Position numbers and translations under genes: made by a program. Positions 16,773 to 26,402 of a stretch of 40,927 nt of DNA are shown here, one piece after another (position 1 is the stretch's first letter; each line of letters opens with the position of its first letter). Source of the stretch: Planctomycetota bacterium (GTDB taxonomy: Bacteria > Planctomycetota > UBA11346). The stretch spans positions 1 to 40,927 of the forward strand of contig JALHRW010000020.1 in NCBI GenBank assembly GCA_022841245.1. Reading direction: 5' to 3'. The notes beneath the pieces were generated by a model that was not told where the DNA came from, searched no databases, and saw nothing but the letters and a program-made list of their open reading frames with translations.

Positions 16773-17147
16773 ATGACCCCCGCCTCGCTCACACCGATCG
16801 ACCAATGCTACTACTTCCAGGGCGACGAGGTCGACCCGGTGAAGGTGTTCACCCAGTACCTGATCCGCAATCCGCAGTACGCCCGGCTGCGCCACGCCAA
16901 CTGCGAGGTCAACCTGTACGTCGTCGACCGTCCGGTGGCGGATCGTTTCGCCTGTCCGGCGACCTATCTCAAGAAGATCACCACCACCATGGGTGCCATC
17001 CGCACCGCGGCCGCGGCGATCACCGGCGAGGACTTCACTCCGCCGCCGCCGACCCCGGAGCAGGTCGCAGCGCGCAAGGCGAAGAAGGCGGCCAAGAAGG
17101 CGAAGAAGGCAGCCAAGCTCGAACAGGCGCCAGAAACGCCGCTCTGA
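16773..17147 (+). CDS. Small protein with histone-like Lys/Ala-rich tail
   Basis: 124 residues from ATG 16773 (an upstream ATG at 16701 would add Arg-rich sequence). Residues 1-80 look globular, with DQCYYFQGDEVDPVKVFTQY and a conserved-looking NCEVNLYVVDRPVADRF. The tail has a PPPPTPEQ linker then alternating Lys/Ala (KKAAKKAKKAAK), like H1-type or HU-like DNA-binding tails. Binding to nucleic acid or an acidic surface is possible. The globular part is not recognised. It is divergent from the repeat protein (130 bp between starts), so the two may share a control region. Confidence 0.7.
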   Translation: MTPASLTPIDQCYYFQGDEVDPVKVFTQYLIRNPQYARLRHANCEVNLYVVDRPVADRFACPATYLKKITTTMGAIRTAAAAITGEDFTPPPPTPEQVAARKAKKAAKKAKKAAKLEQAPETPL

Positions 17148-17172
17148 CCCCCTGTTCTCGGAACATGGTCGC

Positions 17173-18045
17173 CTACCCCTCGAGCATCTTCATCGCCTTC
17201 TGCAGGCTGATCTTCATGCGCACGAACGAGCGGCCGAGGCTGCCGACCTCGTCGGCGCCGGCGGTCTGCGGGTCGCCCTGCGAGAAGTCGCCTGTGCTGA
17301 CCTGGTCGCACAGGCGGGTGAGATCGGTGATCGGACGGACGACCAGCCGGCGCAGCGCATAATTCAGCATCACCACCGAGATCGCAGCCACCACCGTCAT
17401 CGAGAGCATGAAGACGAGGAAGGTGTGACGGGCACGGTCGAGCGACACCGACTCCGGAACCGCGACGATCTGCGCGCCGATGATTTCGTCCTTCTTCCAG
17501 CCCATGCCATTGGTCTCGCCATAGGCCTTGATCACGGATACCGGCGCCTTGTCCGGGGTCGAATGGCAGTCGAGGCAGCTCGCATTGGTTATCTGGATGG
17601 GTCTGGCGATGAACATCACCGGACCGGACGGGGTCTGGCGGGTGCCGGTCAGCTCGGAAGCCTCGGTGAAGTTGCGGAAGTGGGTGACGATGTCGTGCTC
17701 CCACTCGACCGGCCGGTTGCGCGGGTTCGACGGATTCATCGCCACTTCGCGGTAGGTGTAATCGGGATGCGACTCGCGCAGCAGCCCGAATGCGGTCATC
17801 GCGGCGAAGGCCGGCACCGTCTCGGCATGGAAGGTGTCCTGCATCAACGGCGCCACCAGCGGCTTGACGTTGTTGATGGTGTAGGTGCGCATCGCCTTGG
17901 CCGATTCCAGCATCAGGCCTGCGCGTTCGCGGATCTCCTGCCGGGCGTTGCCGTAGAGGATGCTGTAGGACACCACGCCGGTGAGGATCAAGGCGACCAG
18001 GAAGGTGCCCGAGAGGATGAGGGTGAACTTGGTCTGGATCTTCAT
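17173..18045 (-). CDS. Tll0287/DUF3365-type haem sensor with HAMP domain
   Basis: 290 residues: TM1 (8-30), an extracytoplasmic domain (32-205), TM2 (207-229) and a HAMP domain (230-283) ending the protein. The sensor domain has the c-type haem motif CLDCH at 157-161 and the surrounding pattern (RPIQITNASC, GAQIVAVP) of the DUF3365/Tll0287-like family, thought to sense redox or gas ligands through haem. There is no kinase, cyclase or methyl-accepting output after the HAMP, so signal output must go to a separate protein. Its gene starts 10 bp after a Ser/Thr kinase gene on the same strand, which is the natural partner candidate. Confidence 0.85.
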   Translation of the reverse strand: MKIQTKFTLILSGTFLVALILTGVVSYSILYGNARQEIRERAGLMLESAKAMRTYTINNVKPLVAPLMQDTFHAETVPAFAAMTAFGLLRESHPDYTYREVAMNPSNPRNRPVEWEHDIVTHFRNFTEASELTGTRQTPSGPVMFIARPIQITNASCLDCHSTPDKAPVSVIKAYGETNGMGWKKDEIIGAQIVAVPESVSLDRARHTFLVFMLSMTVVAAISVVMLNYALRRLVVRPITDLTRLCDQVSTGDFSQGDPQTAGADEVGSLGRSFVRMKISLQKAMKMLEG

Positions 18046-18055
18046 GGGGTGCCGT

Positions 18056-19567
18056 TCAACTGGCGAAGGCGGGGATGCGCTCGACCGCCTTGATGAAGGC
18101 CGCGCGATCAGCCGCCTCCGGAATCTCGGCAGCGAGGATCGCGACCAGCTCGCGGCGCGAACCGGCCTTGGCCAGGTTGCGCTTCACCAGCATGTTGGCG
18201 ATCGGCCCGATGTGCTTGGCCAGTTCGCTGGCCAGCTGCTGCGTGGTCTTCTCATCGGCGAGCGGCGCGGTCGAGCCTGGCACGACCGCCGTCACCGCCG
18301 TCCGCGTCCCCGAACCCGTAGCCCCTGAGGGGGCCGTCACCGCGGTACGCGCTGCCGACGAGGCGTCGGCCTGGGTGCCGATCAGGATGCGACGCAAGCC
18401 GTCGGCGACCTTGGCGCGGACCTCGCCCTCGGGTACCTGGGCGACGACCCGATCGATGAAATCCTGGGCAGAGCGCGAGCCACGGATCGCGGTGAACAGC
18501 AGCGAGGTCGCTCCGGCCCCGAGATGCGACTCGAGATGCACGCGCATCGGTTCGACCAGGCGCGCCGGGATGGAGCGCATCTCGGCCAGGTTGACCACCG
18601 GGGGGACCAGGGTCGCTTCGCTGGTCCAGCGCTCGACCTGCAGTCGGCTGAGCACCGCCTGGGCGGTGGCCGGACGCTGCGCCGCCTGCGGCTTCATCAG
18701 CCAACGCACCACCTCGCACAGCTCGGCAGCAACGGCGCCGCCGGTGGAAATCCGGGCGAGCAGCGGTTCGACCGGATCGGGCTCGTTGGCCTGCAACGCG
18801 ATGGCACGGCGGAAACCATCCGGCGGCGACGCGCCGGTCAGGCAGAACAGCAGGCTGGCGCCGGTGGCGTAGAGATCGATGCCCGGCCCCTGGGCGGTCT
18901 CGGCATCGTACTGCTCGATCGGCGCGTAGCCGGGCGTGACCACCACGGTGTGGCCCTTGCCGCCGGCGAGATGCGACTGGCGGGCAGAGCCGAAGTCGAG
19001 CAGCACGACCTGGCCGTCGGCGCGGCGCATGATGTTGCCCGGCTTGATGTCGCGGTGCAGGTAGCTGGCGCCATGGATGACCTGCAGCGCGAGGAGCAGA
19101 TCGCCGAGCAGGCGGCGCGCATCGTCGGGCCGCAGCGGTCCGCGCGTCATGATCTGTTCGCGCAGCAGGATTCCGCGCTCCATGTCCATGACCATGTAGG
19201 CGGTGTTGCCCAGCTGCTGGTAACCGTGCACCCGGACGATGCGCGGATCATGGAACTGGGCGAGGGCGCGAGCCTCGTCGAGGAAGCGGCGCAGACCCTG
19301 GGCGTAGGCCTCCTCGCTGCGCGGCAGGCACAGCACAGCGACGCCGTCTGGAGCACGCTGCGCCATCCCGTGCGGGAAGTACTCTTTGATCGCCACCGCC
19401 CGGTTGAGGTCGCCGTCCCACGCCTCGTAGGTGATGCCGAAGCCGCCCCGGCCGATCACCCGGACGATGCGGTAGTGGCCGATCACGGCGTCCGCTGCGA
19501 GTGTTCCCATCCCGTCGCCGGACTGGCTGGCATTGGTCAGAGGCGTATCTTCCACGGGCGGCTCCAT
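18056..19567 (-). CDS. Eukaryote-like Ser/Thr protein kinase with duplicated C-terminal domain
   Basis: 503 residues. The kinase domain (about 30-310) has the Gly loop IGRGGFG (38-44), Lys61 in AVAIKEYFP, catalytic HRDIKPGN (171-178), DFG (191-193) and the TPGYAPIEQY activation segment end. The KEYFP and APIEQ variants are typical of a bacterial subgroup. No TM helix is present, so it is cytosolic. The C-terminal part holds two related helical units, residues 336-396 and 445-500, the second with HIGPIANMLVKRNLAKAGS as in the DUF8082-type domain found on other bacterial kinases. A Thr/Ala/Val-rich linker (405-435) joins them and could hold autophosphorylation sites. It forms a putative operon with the haem/HAMP sensor. 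Confidence 0.93.
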   Translation of the reverse strand: MEPPVEDTPLTNASQSGDGMGTLAADAVIGHYRIVRVIGRGGFGITYEAWDGDLNRAVAIKEYFPHGMAQRAPDGVAVLCLPRSEEAYAQGLRRFLDEARALAQFHDPRIVRVHGYQQLGNTAYMVMDMERGILLREQIMTRGPLRPDDARRLLGDLLLALQVIHGASYLHRDIKPGNIMRRADGQVVLLDFGSARQSHLAGGKGHTVVVTPGYAPIEQYDAETAQGPGIDLYATGASLLFCLTGASPPDGFRRAIALQANEPDPVEPLLARISTGGAVAAELCEVVRWLMKPQAAQRPATAQAVLSRLQVERWTSEATLVPPVVNLAEMRSIPARLVEPMRVHLESHLGAGATSLLFTAIRGSRSAQDFIDRVVAQVPEGEVRAKVADGLRRILIGTQADASSAARTAVTAPSGATGSGTRTAVTAVVPGSTAPLADEKTTQQLASELAKHIGPIANMLVKRNLAKAGSRRELVAILAAEIPEAADRAAFIKAVERIPAFAS

Positions 19568-19696
19568 CTACTAGAGCGATAGTCTGTAGCCCGGGTCCAG
19601 CGGACGCAACCGCTGTGGGGCTGCAGCTTTGGCAACGGCGCTTAGCTTCGACCAGAAGCCATCACACCCCTACTCCAGCGCTCTTCCCTGCTTAAC

Positions 19697-19939
19697 GTGC
19701 CGGTCCGGAGAACGAATGCGCTTCGCCATGATTCCGCGCCACCCAAGACATGGCGCAGGCCGCGACGCCGCCTGCGCCCGTGCTTCGCCTCGACCACAGG
19801 CGGGGTCAAGGGTTCGGTCAGCCAGAGCTTGCGCGAGGTCTTGGGCAGGAGACTGCGCATCATCGCCAAGTTCCGCAACCACGGCTTCACCGCCGCGCAG
19901 GTCCTGGTGACCGCGATCGACAAGGGCTACACGTCGTGA
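19697..19939 (+). CDS. Doubtful 80-residue frame in the 19568-19938 gap
   Basis: The 371 bp between the kinase start and the next plus-strand gene has no convincing gene. One frame ends in a plausible helical stretch (SLREVLGRRLRIIAKFRNHG) and its TGA overlaps the next ATG, as in coupled genes. Its first 40 residues are Arg/Pro noise and no ribosome-binding site is seen. It may be a remnant or a chance frame. Confidence 0.25.
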   Translation: MPVRRTNALRHDSAPPKTWRRPRRRLRPCFASTTGGVKGSVSQSLREVLGRRLRIIAKFRNHGFTAAQVLVTAIDKGYTS

Positions 19940-21312
19940 TGCAACACGGTCGCCACGACCATGGCTCCGACCAGCGGGCTGTGATCTCCGATCTGCCCGA
20001 CGGAGCGCTGCTCCAGCGATTCAGCATCGGCATGCCACGCGTGCGGTCGAGGCATCCGTGCATGGTCGAATCGGCCAGCGAGGGCCTGCTCGGCCTGACC
20101 TGCATCGTGCCGCCGTCGGGCGACTGGCAGCAGCCGGCCCTGCCGTGGAGCATCCGCCTGGACCGGCCGGCCTGGGTGCTGCTGTCGGTGCAGCCGTTGA
20201 AGGACCCCGAATTGGATCCGTCCTGGCAGGCTCTCCCGCACAGCGTGGCATGGCGGTTCGGCGGTTCGGCCAGGTTCCACGGCGATCTGATGTACGCCAA
20301 GCGCTGCGAGGCGGGCGTGGTCGGGATCCCCGGACACGCCGGACGCTCGCCATACGGCTTCCGTGCCAGGCCGCATCTGGTGCTGATCGCACCCGAGCTG
20401 CCGGCGCCGCCGCAGCCCGGTCAGGATCGCGCAGCCCTGCTGGCCGAACTGCAGCGCATCGAATCGATCGAACTGACAGCCGGCACGTTGCGCGCGACCG
20501 TGCAGTTGAAACCGGCCCTGCGACTGACCGCCTTCAGCGACGGCGACCGGCCGCAGCTGCTCGCACCGTCGTCCGCCGATCCGTGCGGCGTCCGCACCTG
20601 GTTCATGGAGCCGTTCCAAGACCCGCGCTCACCACTGCTCTCCAGCCGCCGGGCGCGCTGCACCGAGCGAGGACCGGCGCAGGTGCAGGTCACCACCGAT
20701 GTCGATCCCGTCTCCGGGCTGGAATTGCTGTGGGACGTCCGACTCGAGGCGGGCCGGCTGCGGCTGCGGCACGGGCTGCGCAACCATGGCCCGACGGCGC
20801 GACACCTGGCGATCTGGTCGCTGGTCGCCGGGATCGAACCACTCGGCATGCGCAGCGTGCTGGCGCGCAGCCCGGGTATCCAGGCGCCAGCGATGGGTCT
20901 GCGGCCGATGGCAAAGGAGGCAGGGGCCGAGTCGGGGCCGATCATCGAGCCGCTGCCGACCGTCGTGGGATGCCAGGACCTGACGGACGGGCTGGTCATC
21001 GACGGGACCGCCCGCGCCGGCTGCTGGCAGTGCAAGTCCGGACTGCGCTCGCCTGATGGGATCGCCGCGCTGACGCTCGGCCGGACGGCGCTCGTCTCGC
21101 GCGCTCCCGCACCCGGGGAGGGCCCCTATCCCGAGGGCGGTCTCAACCTGACCACCTACCACTCCGAAACCGTCATCGAAGTCGAGCACGTCGGTCCGCT
21201 CGTCGACCTGGCCCCGGGCGCGTGCACCTGGCTGGAACAGGAACTGAGCCTGCGCGACCTGCCCGAGCATGCGCTGGCCGACCTGCCCGGGCTGATCGCT
21301 GCAACTCGCTAG
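19939..21312 (+). CDS. Putative carbohydrate-binding (mutarotase-like fold) protein
   Basis: 457 residues, beta-rich throughout with no TM helix or signal peptide. The strand order ending in LNLTTYHSETVIEVEHVGPL and VDLAPGACTWLEQELSL is what is seen in DUF4380 and galactose-mutarotase-like proteins, where the E-x-E-x-x-G-P-L segment belongs to the sugar-binding sheet. A cluster of Trp/Arg-rich strands in the centre (TARHLAIWSLV) fits. Role: probably recognition or conversion of a sugar, near the rhamnosidase region, but this is a fold-level guess. Its stop TAG shares CTAG with the converging LysE stop. The start at 19939 is the first ATG giving a clean N-terminus; internal starts are possible. 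Confidence 0.65.
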   Translation: MQHGRHDHGSDQRAVISDLPDGALLQRFSIGMPRVRSRHPCMVESASEGLLGLTCIVPPSGDWQQPALPWSIRLDRPAWVLLSVQPLKDPELDPSWQALPHSVAWRFGGSARFHGDLMYAKRCEAGVVGIPGHAGRSPYGFRARPHLVLIAPELPAPPQPGQDRAALLAELQRIESIELTAGTLRATVQLKPALRLTAFSDGDRPQLLAPSSADPCGVRTWFMEPFQDPRSPLLSSRRARCTERGPAQVQVTTDVDPVSGLELLWDVRLEAGRLRLRHGLRNHGPTARHLAIWSLVAGIEPLGMRSVLARSPGIQAPAMGLRPMAKEAGAESGPIIEPLPTVVGCQDLTDGLVIDGTARAGCWQCKSGLRSPDGIAALTLGRTALVSRAPAPGEGPYPEGGLNLTTYHSETVIEVEHVGPLVDLAPGACTWLEQELSLRDLPEHALADLPGLIAATR

Positions 21313-21920
21313 GATCCGGCAGCGAAGCGCACTGCGATGGCGACGAGGCCAAGCGCGGTGAGCCGCAGCAAGGCTGGACGTAGCCGAGGACCGCTCAGCG
21401 CACGGCCGAACCAGCCCGAGAGCACGGCGAAGAGGCTGAAGATCGCAAGAGCCTGGAGGAAGAACACGGCGCTGAGCAGGAGGGTCGTGCGCGTCGGGTG
21501 CGCATCGTCGACAGCGATGAACTGCGGGAAGAAGGCGAGGAAGAACAGCGCGACTTTGGGGTTCAGCACGTTCATGAGGAAGCCGCGGCCGAACAGCGCC
21601 GCAGCCGGCAGCGCCTGGCCGCCCGCTCCCAGCGCGAATGCCCGCCCGGCTTCACGCCACAGGCACACCGCCACCCACAGCAGATAGGCGGCGCCAACGA
21701 TCTGGATGAGGGCGAACGCGGTCGGTGACCCACGCAGCAACGCTGCAATGCCGCAGGTCGCGACCAGCGCATGCACGCTGATGCCGCAGCACATGCCCCA
21801 CGCCAAGGGCAGGGCGGCCCTCTGCCCATGCGTCACGCCCTGGGCGAGGATGAACAGGTTGTCCGGACCGGGCGTGACGGTGAGCAGGATCGAGGCGGCG
21901 AGGAAGGCGGGGTCGAGCAA
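21309..21920 (-). CDS. LysE/RhtB-family amino-acid exporter
   Basis: 203 residues from TTG 21920, the normal family length (about 205). An earlier in-frame ATG would run antisense through the next gene, so I rejected it. The N-terminal LysE motif LLTVTPGPDNLFILAQG (residues 12-28) and six predicted TM helices, with GRGFLMNVLNPKVALFFLAF in the middle, mark the RhtB/LysE exporters of amino acids and homoserine lactones. Substrate unknown. The gene is divergent from the TIM-barrel gene and converges with the sugar-binding gene. A TTG start without a good ribosome-binding site suggests weak expression. Confidence 0.88.
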   Translation of the reverse strand: MLDPAFLAASILLTVTPGPDNLFILAQGVTHGQRAALPLAWGMCCGISVHALVATCGIAALLRGSPTAFALIQIVGAAYLLWVAVCLWREAGRAFALGAGGQALPAAALFGRGFLMNVLNPKVALFFLAFFPQFIAVDDAHPTRTTLLLSAVFFLQALAIFSLFAVLSGWFGRALSGPRLRPALLRLTALGLVAIAVRFAAGS

Positions 21921-22041
21921 GCGGGATGAGTTGAGGAGCGTACGCGGGAACGGCAAGCCGCACGGACAGACACCGCAATGACCCTGTGCAAATGCCGCTG
22001 ATCGCTTAGGATCCCGGTGCTTCCCGAGCAAGGAGCCGACC

Positions 22042-22890
22042 ATGCCCCAAGACTTCCCCCGCACCACTGTCGGCGGCGTCTCGCTGTCGCGCATGATCAT
22101 CGGCAGCAACTGGATGCTCGGCTGGAGCCACACCGGTTCGGCGGCCGACAGCATGATCCGCAGCCGCCATGCCGGCGCCGAACCGATCGCCGCCCTGGTC
22201 GAGACCTTCCTGCGCGCCGGGGTCGACACCCTGATGGCTCCGCTCGCCGGTCGGGACCACCTCCTCGCCGGCATCAAGATGGCCGAGGATCGCGTCGGCC
22301 GTAAGGTCATCCTGGTCGACACTCCGGTGATCAATGTCGACGATTCAGCGGCCGGGCGCGCCGAGGCCGAGAAGGTCATCGCCGAAAGCCGGCGCAATGG
22401 CGCGACGTTCTGCTTCCCGCACCACTCCTCGGCCGAGCAGCTGGTCAACAAGAACAAGCAGACCATCGACCGCCTGCCCGACTACCTCAAGATGATCCGC
22501 GACCAGGGCATGATCCCCGGCCTCTCGGCGCACATGCCCGAGCTGGTGGTCTACTCGGACAGGAACGGCTACGATGTCGAGACCTACATCCAGATCTACA
22601 ACTGCGCCGGCTTCCTCATGCAGGTCGAGGTCGAGTACATCAACAAGGTGATCTGGGGCGCCAAGAAGCCGGTGATGACGATCAAGGCGATGGCCGCCGG
22701 CCGCGTCTCGCCCTTCGTCGGCCTGAGCTTCGCGTGGAGCACCATCCGTCCCTGCGACATGGTCACGGTCGGCTGCCTCACCCCGGAAGAGGCGGCAGAG
22801 GACATCGAGATCTCACGTGCCGCCTTCGAACGTCGTGCACCGGTCCTCGAAGGCCGCGCCAGCCCGAGCAAGACCTCGATCATGAAGTGA
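22042..22890 (+). CDS. TIM-barrel protein, aldo/keto-reductase-like, unknown activity
   Basis: 282 residues with a good Shine-Dalgarno (AAGGAG) before ATG 22042. The N-terminus (TVGGVSLSRMIIGSNWML) and later strands (VDTLMAPL, VILVDTPVINV, MIPGLSAHMP, MTIKAMAAGRVSPF) alternate with helices as in a (beta/alpha)8 barrel, and the C-terminal CDMVTVGCLTPEEAAEDIEI resembles the cofactor-loop end of aldo/keto reductases. The usual catalytic tetrad (Asp, Tyr, Lys, His) is not obvious. I remember similar proteins from planctomycete and lentisphaeral genomes, without a known function. Reductase activity should not be assumed. Confidence 0.75.
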   Translation: MPQDFPRTTVGGVSLSRMIIGSNWMLGWSHTGSAADSMIRSRHAGAEPIAALVETFLRAGVDTLMAPLAGRDHLLAGIKMAEDRVGRKVILVDTPVINVDDSAAGRAEAEKVIAESRRNGATFCFPHHSSAEQLVNKNKQTIDRLPDYLKMIRDQGMIPGLSAHMPELVVYSDRNGYDVETYIQIYNCAGFLMQVEVEYINKVIWGAKKPVMTIKAMAAGRVSPFVGLSFAWSTIRPCDMVTVGCLTPEEAAEDIEISRAAFERRAPVLEGRASPSKTSIMK

Positions 22891-23092
22891 GGCGGATCGG
22901 CGCATCTGCAGCCGGAATGGCCGCACGCGGGAGCCTCAGCCAACTGGCCGCTTGAACGCATCGTCCAGGAGGTCGGTTTCTGCGACGCCGGCCTGGCTAA
23001 CTTGGCGCCTTGGGCGTGCATCGATCACGATGTCAAGCTTGGTGCGGACGCCACATCGCTTTGACTTGTACAACGTGTTGCCGCCCCTAAAA

Positions 23093-26000
23093 ATGGCATC
23101 CTCTGCGTCCAGCGAACCCAAGGCCATGTCCACGGCACAGCACGACTGCGATGATTCCAAGGGAAGCTCAGCCAGCGCAGGCGAGCCTAGCTTCGGCACG
23201 CTGGTCGAGCAGATTCCAGCCGGCTACTTTCGCCTCGATCGCCAGGGGCGCTTCCAGCATGTCAACCGCGCCTGGTTGCTCATGCACGGCTACGATGCAC
23301 CAGATGAGGTGATCGGGCGGCATTGCGCCATGACCCAGCCCGATGGCGATGTCGCAGCAGCGCAAGCCATGATCGATCGGCTGTGCACCGGCGGGGCCCT
23401 GCCGAACGGGGATGTCGCGCGGCGGCTCAAGGATGGCAGCATCGGCTACCACACCTGCTCCATGCGCACCGTATCGCAGGATGGCGAGATCGTCGGAGTA
23501 CAAGGATTCATCATCGACGTCACCGAACGGCGCTTGAGCGAGCAGACCCTCGTGTTCCTCGCGCAGTATACCGCCTTGCCCGGTCGCGAAGGATTCTTCC
23601 AAGCCCTCGCCCGCTTCCTCGTCCAGACCCTGGACGCAGCCGCCGTCCGCATCGACCGCCTGGACGCAGATGGCCTGACGGCACATGGCGTGGCAGTCAT
23701 GTCTGACGGACGCTTCGTGGATGGCGGTGCCTGGTCTCTTGCCGGCACCGCCGGCGGCGACGTCGTAGGTAAGCACATGTGCTCATTCCCGGCCGGCGTC
23801 CGAGAATTGTTCCCTGGGGACGCCATGCTGCGGGAGATGTCGGCGGAGGGATACGTCGGCGCGACCCTGTGGAACCATATTGGACAGCCGATCGGGATGA
23901 TCGCCGCGATCACCAGGCAGCCTCTGCGCAACAGTCAGCGCATCGAGGCCCTGCTCCAAATGGTTGCGGTGCGGGCGGCTGGAGAATTGGACCGCTTGCG
24001 GGTCGAGGCAGCCCTCAGCGAGAGCCAGGAGCGGATGCAGTTCGCGCTCGACTGCAACCGCATCGGGGCCTGGGAGCTGGACTTGGTCGACCATTCCGCC
24101 TCCCGCACGCTGCAGCACGACCGCATCTTCGGCTACGACCAGATGCTCCCGGAGTGGACCTACGAGACGTTCCTGGAACATGTGCTGCCGGAAGACCGCG
24201 CCGAGGTCGACCGCAAGTTCCGCAAGGCCATGGCCGAGATGGGCGAGTGGAACTTCGAATGCCGCATTGTCCGACGGAATGGAGAGCAGCGCTGGATCAC
24301 CGCCTGCGGCGAGCATGTCCGAGATGCACATGGGCGCGCACGACGCATGTCGGGGGTCGTTCAAGACATCACTGACCTCAAGCGCCACGAGCAGTCCCTG
24401 CTCGATAGCCGCCAGCGCCTAGCGCTCGCCGCCGACTCCGCCCGGTTCGGCATCTGGGACTGGGACATCCGCAACGACAGCATGCTCTGGGACGAGCATA
24501 TGTACCGTCTCTACGGCATCGATGGACGGACCGACCGCTGCTGCTTCGCTCTGTGGAAGGCCAGCCTGCACCCAGACGATGTTGCCTCCGCCATGGCCGA
24601 ATCGGAGGCGGTACTCCGCGGCGACCGGCCCTACGATACCGAATTCCGCGTGCGTCATCCCGACGGGGCGGTGCGGCACATCAAGGCCTATGGCATGGTG
24701 CTGCGCGACGCGGCGGGGAAGCCCGTGCGCATGCTCGGCATCAATTACGACATTACCGAGCTGAAGGCGATGGAGAGCCGCCTGCGCGACAGCGAATTCT
24801 TCTTCAAGGAGTCCCAACGCGCGGCACTGATCGGCTCTTACCGTACGGATCTCGTCACCGGACTGTGGCAGACCTCGGAGATCATGGACGACATCTTCGG
24901 CATAGGTCCGGACTACCGTCGCGACATCCCTGGCTGGTTGGGCCTCGTGCACCCCGAGCACCGGGAGATGATGCGGATCTACCTCACCGAGGAGGTCATC
25001 GGCAAGCAGCGGCCGTTCGCCAAGCAGTACATGATCCTCAGGCACCGGGATGGGGCCGTGCGTTGGGTGGATGGGCGTGGAAAGGTCAGCCTCGATGCCA
25101 GCGGCAGGCCCATATCCCTGATCGGCACCATCCAGGACATCACCGAGCGGAAGCAGATGGAGGAACGGCTCCGCCAAACCGAGAAGCTCTCCAGCCTCGG
25201 CCAGCTCGCAGGCGGTGTCGCTCACGACTTCAACAACCAGCTCGGCGGCATCATGGGATACGCCGAGATGCTGATGAAACGGGTCTCCGACCCGGTTGCG
25301 CAACGCTATGCGACCCAGATCCTCGCGGCCTCGCAGCGGGCCGCCGACCTTACCCGCGAACTCCTCGCCTTCGCCCGCAAGGGCCAGTACCTGCGGGTGC
25401 CCATCGATGTACACGCGATAATCGCTGAAACGACCGCTCTGCTGCAGCGCTCGATCGACCGCCGCATCCGCATCGTACACAGGCTCGACGCCCAAACGCC
25501 GACCGTCCTGGGCGATCCGACCCAGTTGCAGAACGCCCTGCTCAACCTGGGACTCAATGCCCGCGACGCCATGCCCGAAGGCGGCACCCTGACCTTCGCC
25601 ACCGGTCTGGAGCAGGTCGCATGTCTCGAGACGGACGACGACATGGCCGAGCTTGCGCCTGGAAGCTACGTGCAGATCACGGTGAGCGATACCGGTTGCG
25701 GTCTGAGCTCCGAGGCCATGGCCCATATCTTCGAACCGTTCTTCACTACCAAAGGGCCGGGCAAGGGCACCGGCATGGGCCTGGCAGCGGTCTACGGCAC
25801 GGTGCGCAAGCACGAAGGGGCGATCAGCATCGCCAGCGAGCCGGGCAAGGGCACCGTCGTCCGCATCCTGCTGCCGGTTGGCGCTGGCGCCCAACAGCCA
25901 GTCCCGCCCGTGCAACCATCGTCCACCCGGCTACGCCAGCTGCGCATCCTGGTCGTAGACGATGAGCCCGTGGTTCGAGGGATGTTCGCTGATCTCCTGT

Positions 26001-26302
26001 CCGAGGACGGCCATGCGGTCGCCCTGGCAGGCAACGGCCAGGAGGCCATCAGCCTCTTCCGCCAGCAGGTCGACTCCTTCGACCTGGCCATCCTCGACAT
26101 GATCATGCCGGTGATGAACGGACGAGACTGCTTCCGTGCCTTGCGTGCCATATCTCCGAACCTGCGGGTGCTGCTCGCCTCAGGCTTCAGCCTCGAGGAC
26201 GAAGCTCGTGCCATGCTCGCCGAGGGCGTGCGCGGAGTCATCCGCAAGCCGTTCCTGAAGGCCGATCTGCTGCACACCATCGCCGCTGCGCTGGAGGGAT
26301 GA
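23093..26302 (+). CDS. Multi-PAS/GAF hybrid sensor histidine kinase
   Basis: 1069 residues from ATG 23093 (MSTAQ at 23126, preceded by AAGG, is a close alternative; ATG 22952 is less likely). No TM helix: a cytosolic sensor. Order: PAS (about 34-150), GAF-like domain (170-310), PAS (314-440), PAS (442-560), PAS (570-695), HisKA with His711 in [10 protein letters not shown], HATPase with [13 protein letters not shown], the DTGCG box and [11 protein letters not shown], and a receiver (949-1066) with VVDDEP, Asp1002 in [11 protein letters not shown], and KPF. His-to-Asp transfer can occur within the protein, and a later HPt or regulator would take the phosphate. It converges on the next hybrid kinase. 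Confidence 0.95.
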   Translation: MASSASSEPKAMSTAQHDCDDSKGSSASAGEPSFGTLVEQIPAGYFRLDRQGRFQHVNRAWLLMHGYDAPDEVIGRHCAMTQPDGDVAAAQAMIDRLCTGGALPNGDVARRLKDGSIGYHTCSMRTVSQDGEIVGVQGFIIDVTERRLSEQTLVFLAQYTALPGREGFFQALARFLVQTLDAAAVRIDRLDADGLTAHGVAVMSDGRFVDGGAWSLAGTAGGDVVGKHMCSFPAGVRELFPGDAMLREMSAEGYVGATLWNHIGQPIGMIAAITRQPLRNSQRIEALLQMVAVRAAGELDRLRVEAALSESQERMQFALDCNRIGAWELDLVDHSASRTLQHDRIFGYDQMLPEWTYETFLEHVLPEDRAEVDRKFRKAMAEMGEWNFECRIVRRNGEQRWITACGEHVRDAHGRARRMSGVVQDITDLKRHEQSLLDSRQRLALAADSARFGIWDWDIRNDSMLWDEHMYRLYGIDGRTDRCCFALWKASLHPDDVASAMAESEAVLRGDRPYDTEFRVRHPDGAVRHIKAYGMVLRDAAGKPVRMLGINYDITELKAMESRLRDSEFFFKESQRAALIGSYRTDLVTGLWQTSEIMDDIFGIGPDYRRDIPGWLGLVHPEHREMMRIYLTEEVIGKQRPFAKQYMILRHRDGAVRWVDGRGKVSLDASGRPISLIGTIQDITERKQMEERLRQTEKLSSLGQLAGGVAHDFNNQLGGIMGYAEMLMKRVSDPVAQRYATQILAASQRAADLTRELLAFARKGQYLRVPIDVHAIIAETTALLQRSIDRRIRIVHRLDAQTPTVLGDPTQLQNALLNLGLNARDAMPEGGTLTFATGLEQVACLETDDDMAELAPGSYVQITVSDTGCGLSSEAMAHIFEPFFTTKGPGKGTGMGLAAVYGTVRKHEGAISIASEPGKGTVVRILLPVGAGAQQPVPPVQPSSTRLRQLRILVVDDEPVVRGMFADLLSEDGHAVALAGNGQEAISLFRQQVDSFDLAILDMIMPVMNGRDCFRALRAISPNLRVLLASGFSLEDEARAMLAEGVRGVIRKPFLKADLLHTIAAALEG

Positions 26303-26402
26303 GCCGGCCGGGCCAGCGATAGCCGGCAATCCTGGACGGGATGAGGCTGAGCGCATGCGTCCGCCTCGCTTGCTGGGCTGCCCCCAGCGCGGCAGACTGA
26401 AC

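Noticed and set aside
21921..22466. N-terminal extension of the LysE frame back to ATG 22466
   Set aside because: It would run antisense through the TIM-barrel gene and add 182 non-family residues; TTG 21920 gives the normal length.
23061..23092. TTGACT as a -35 box before the PAS hybrid kinase
   Set aside because: No acceptable -10 at 16-18 bp, and the start site would fall at or after the first ATG.
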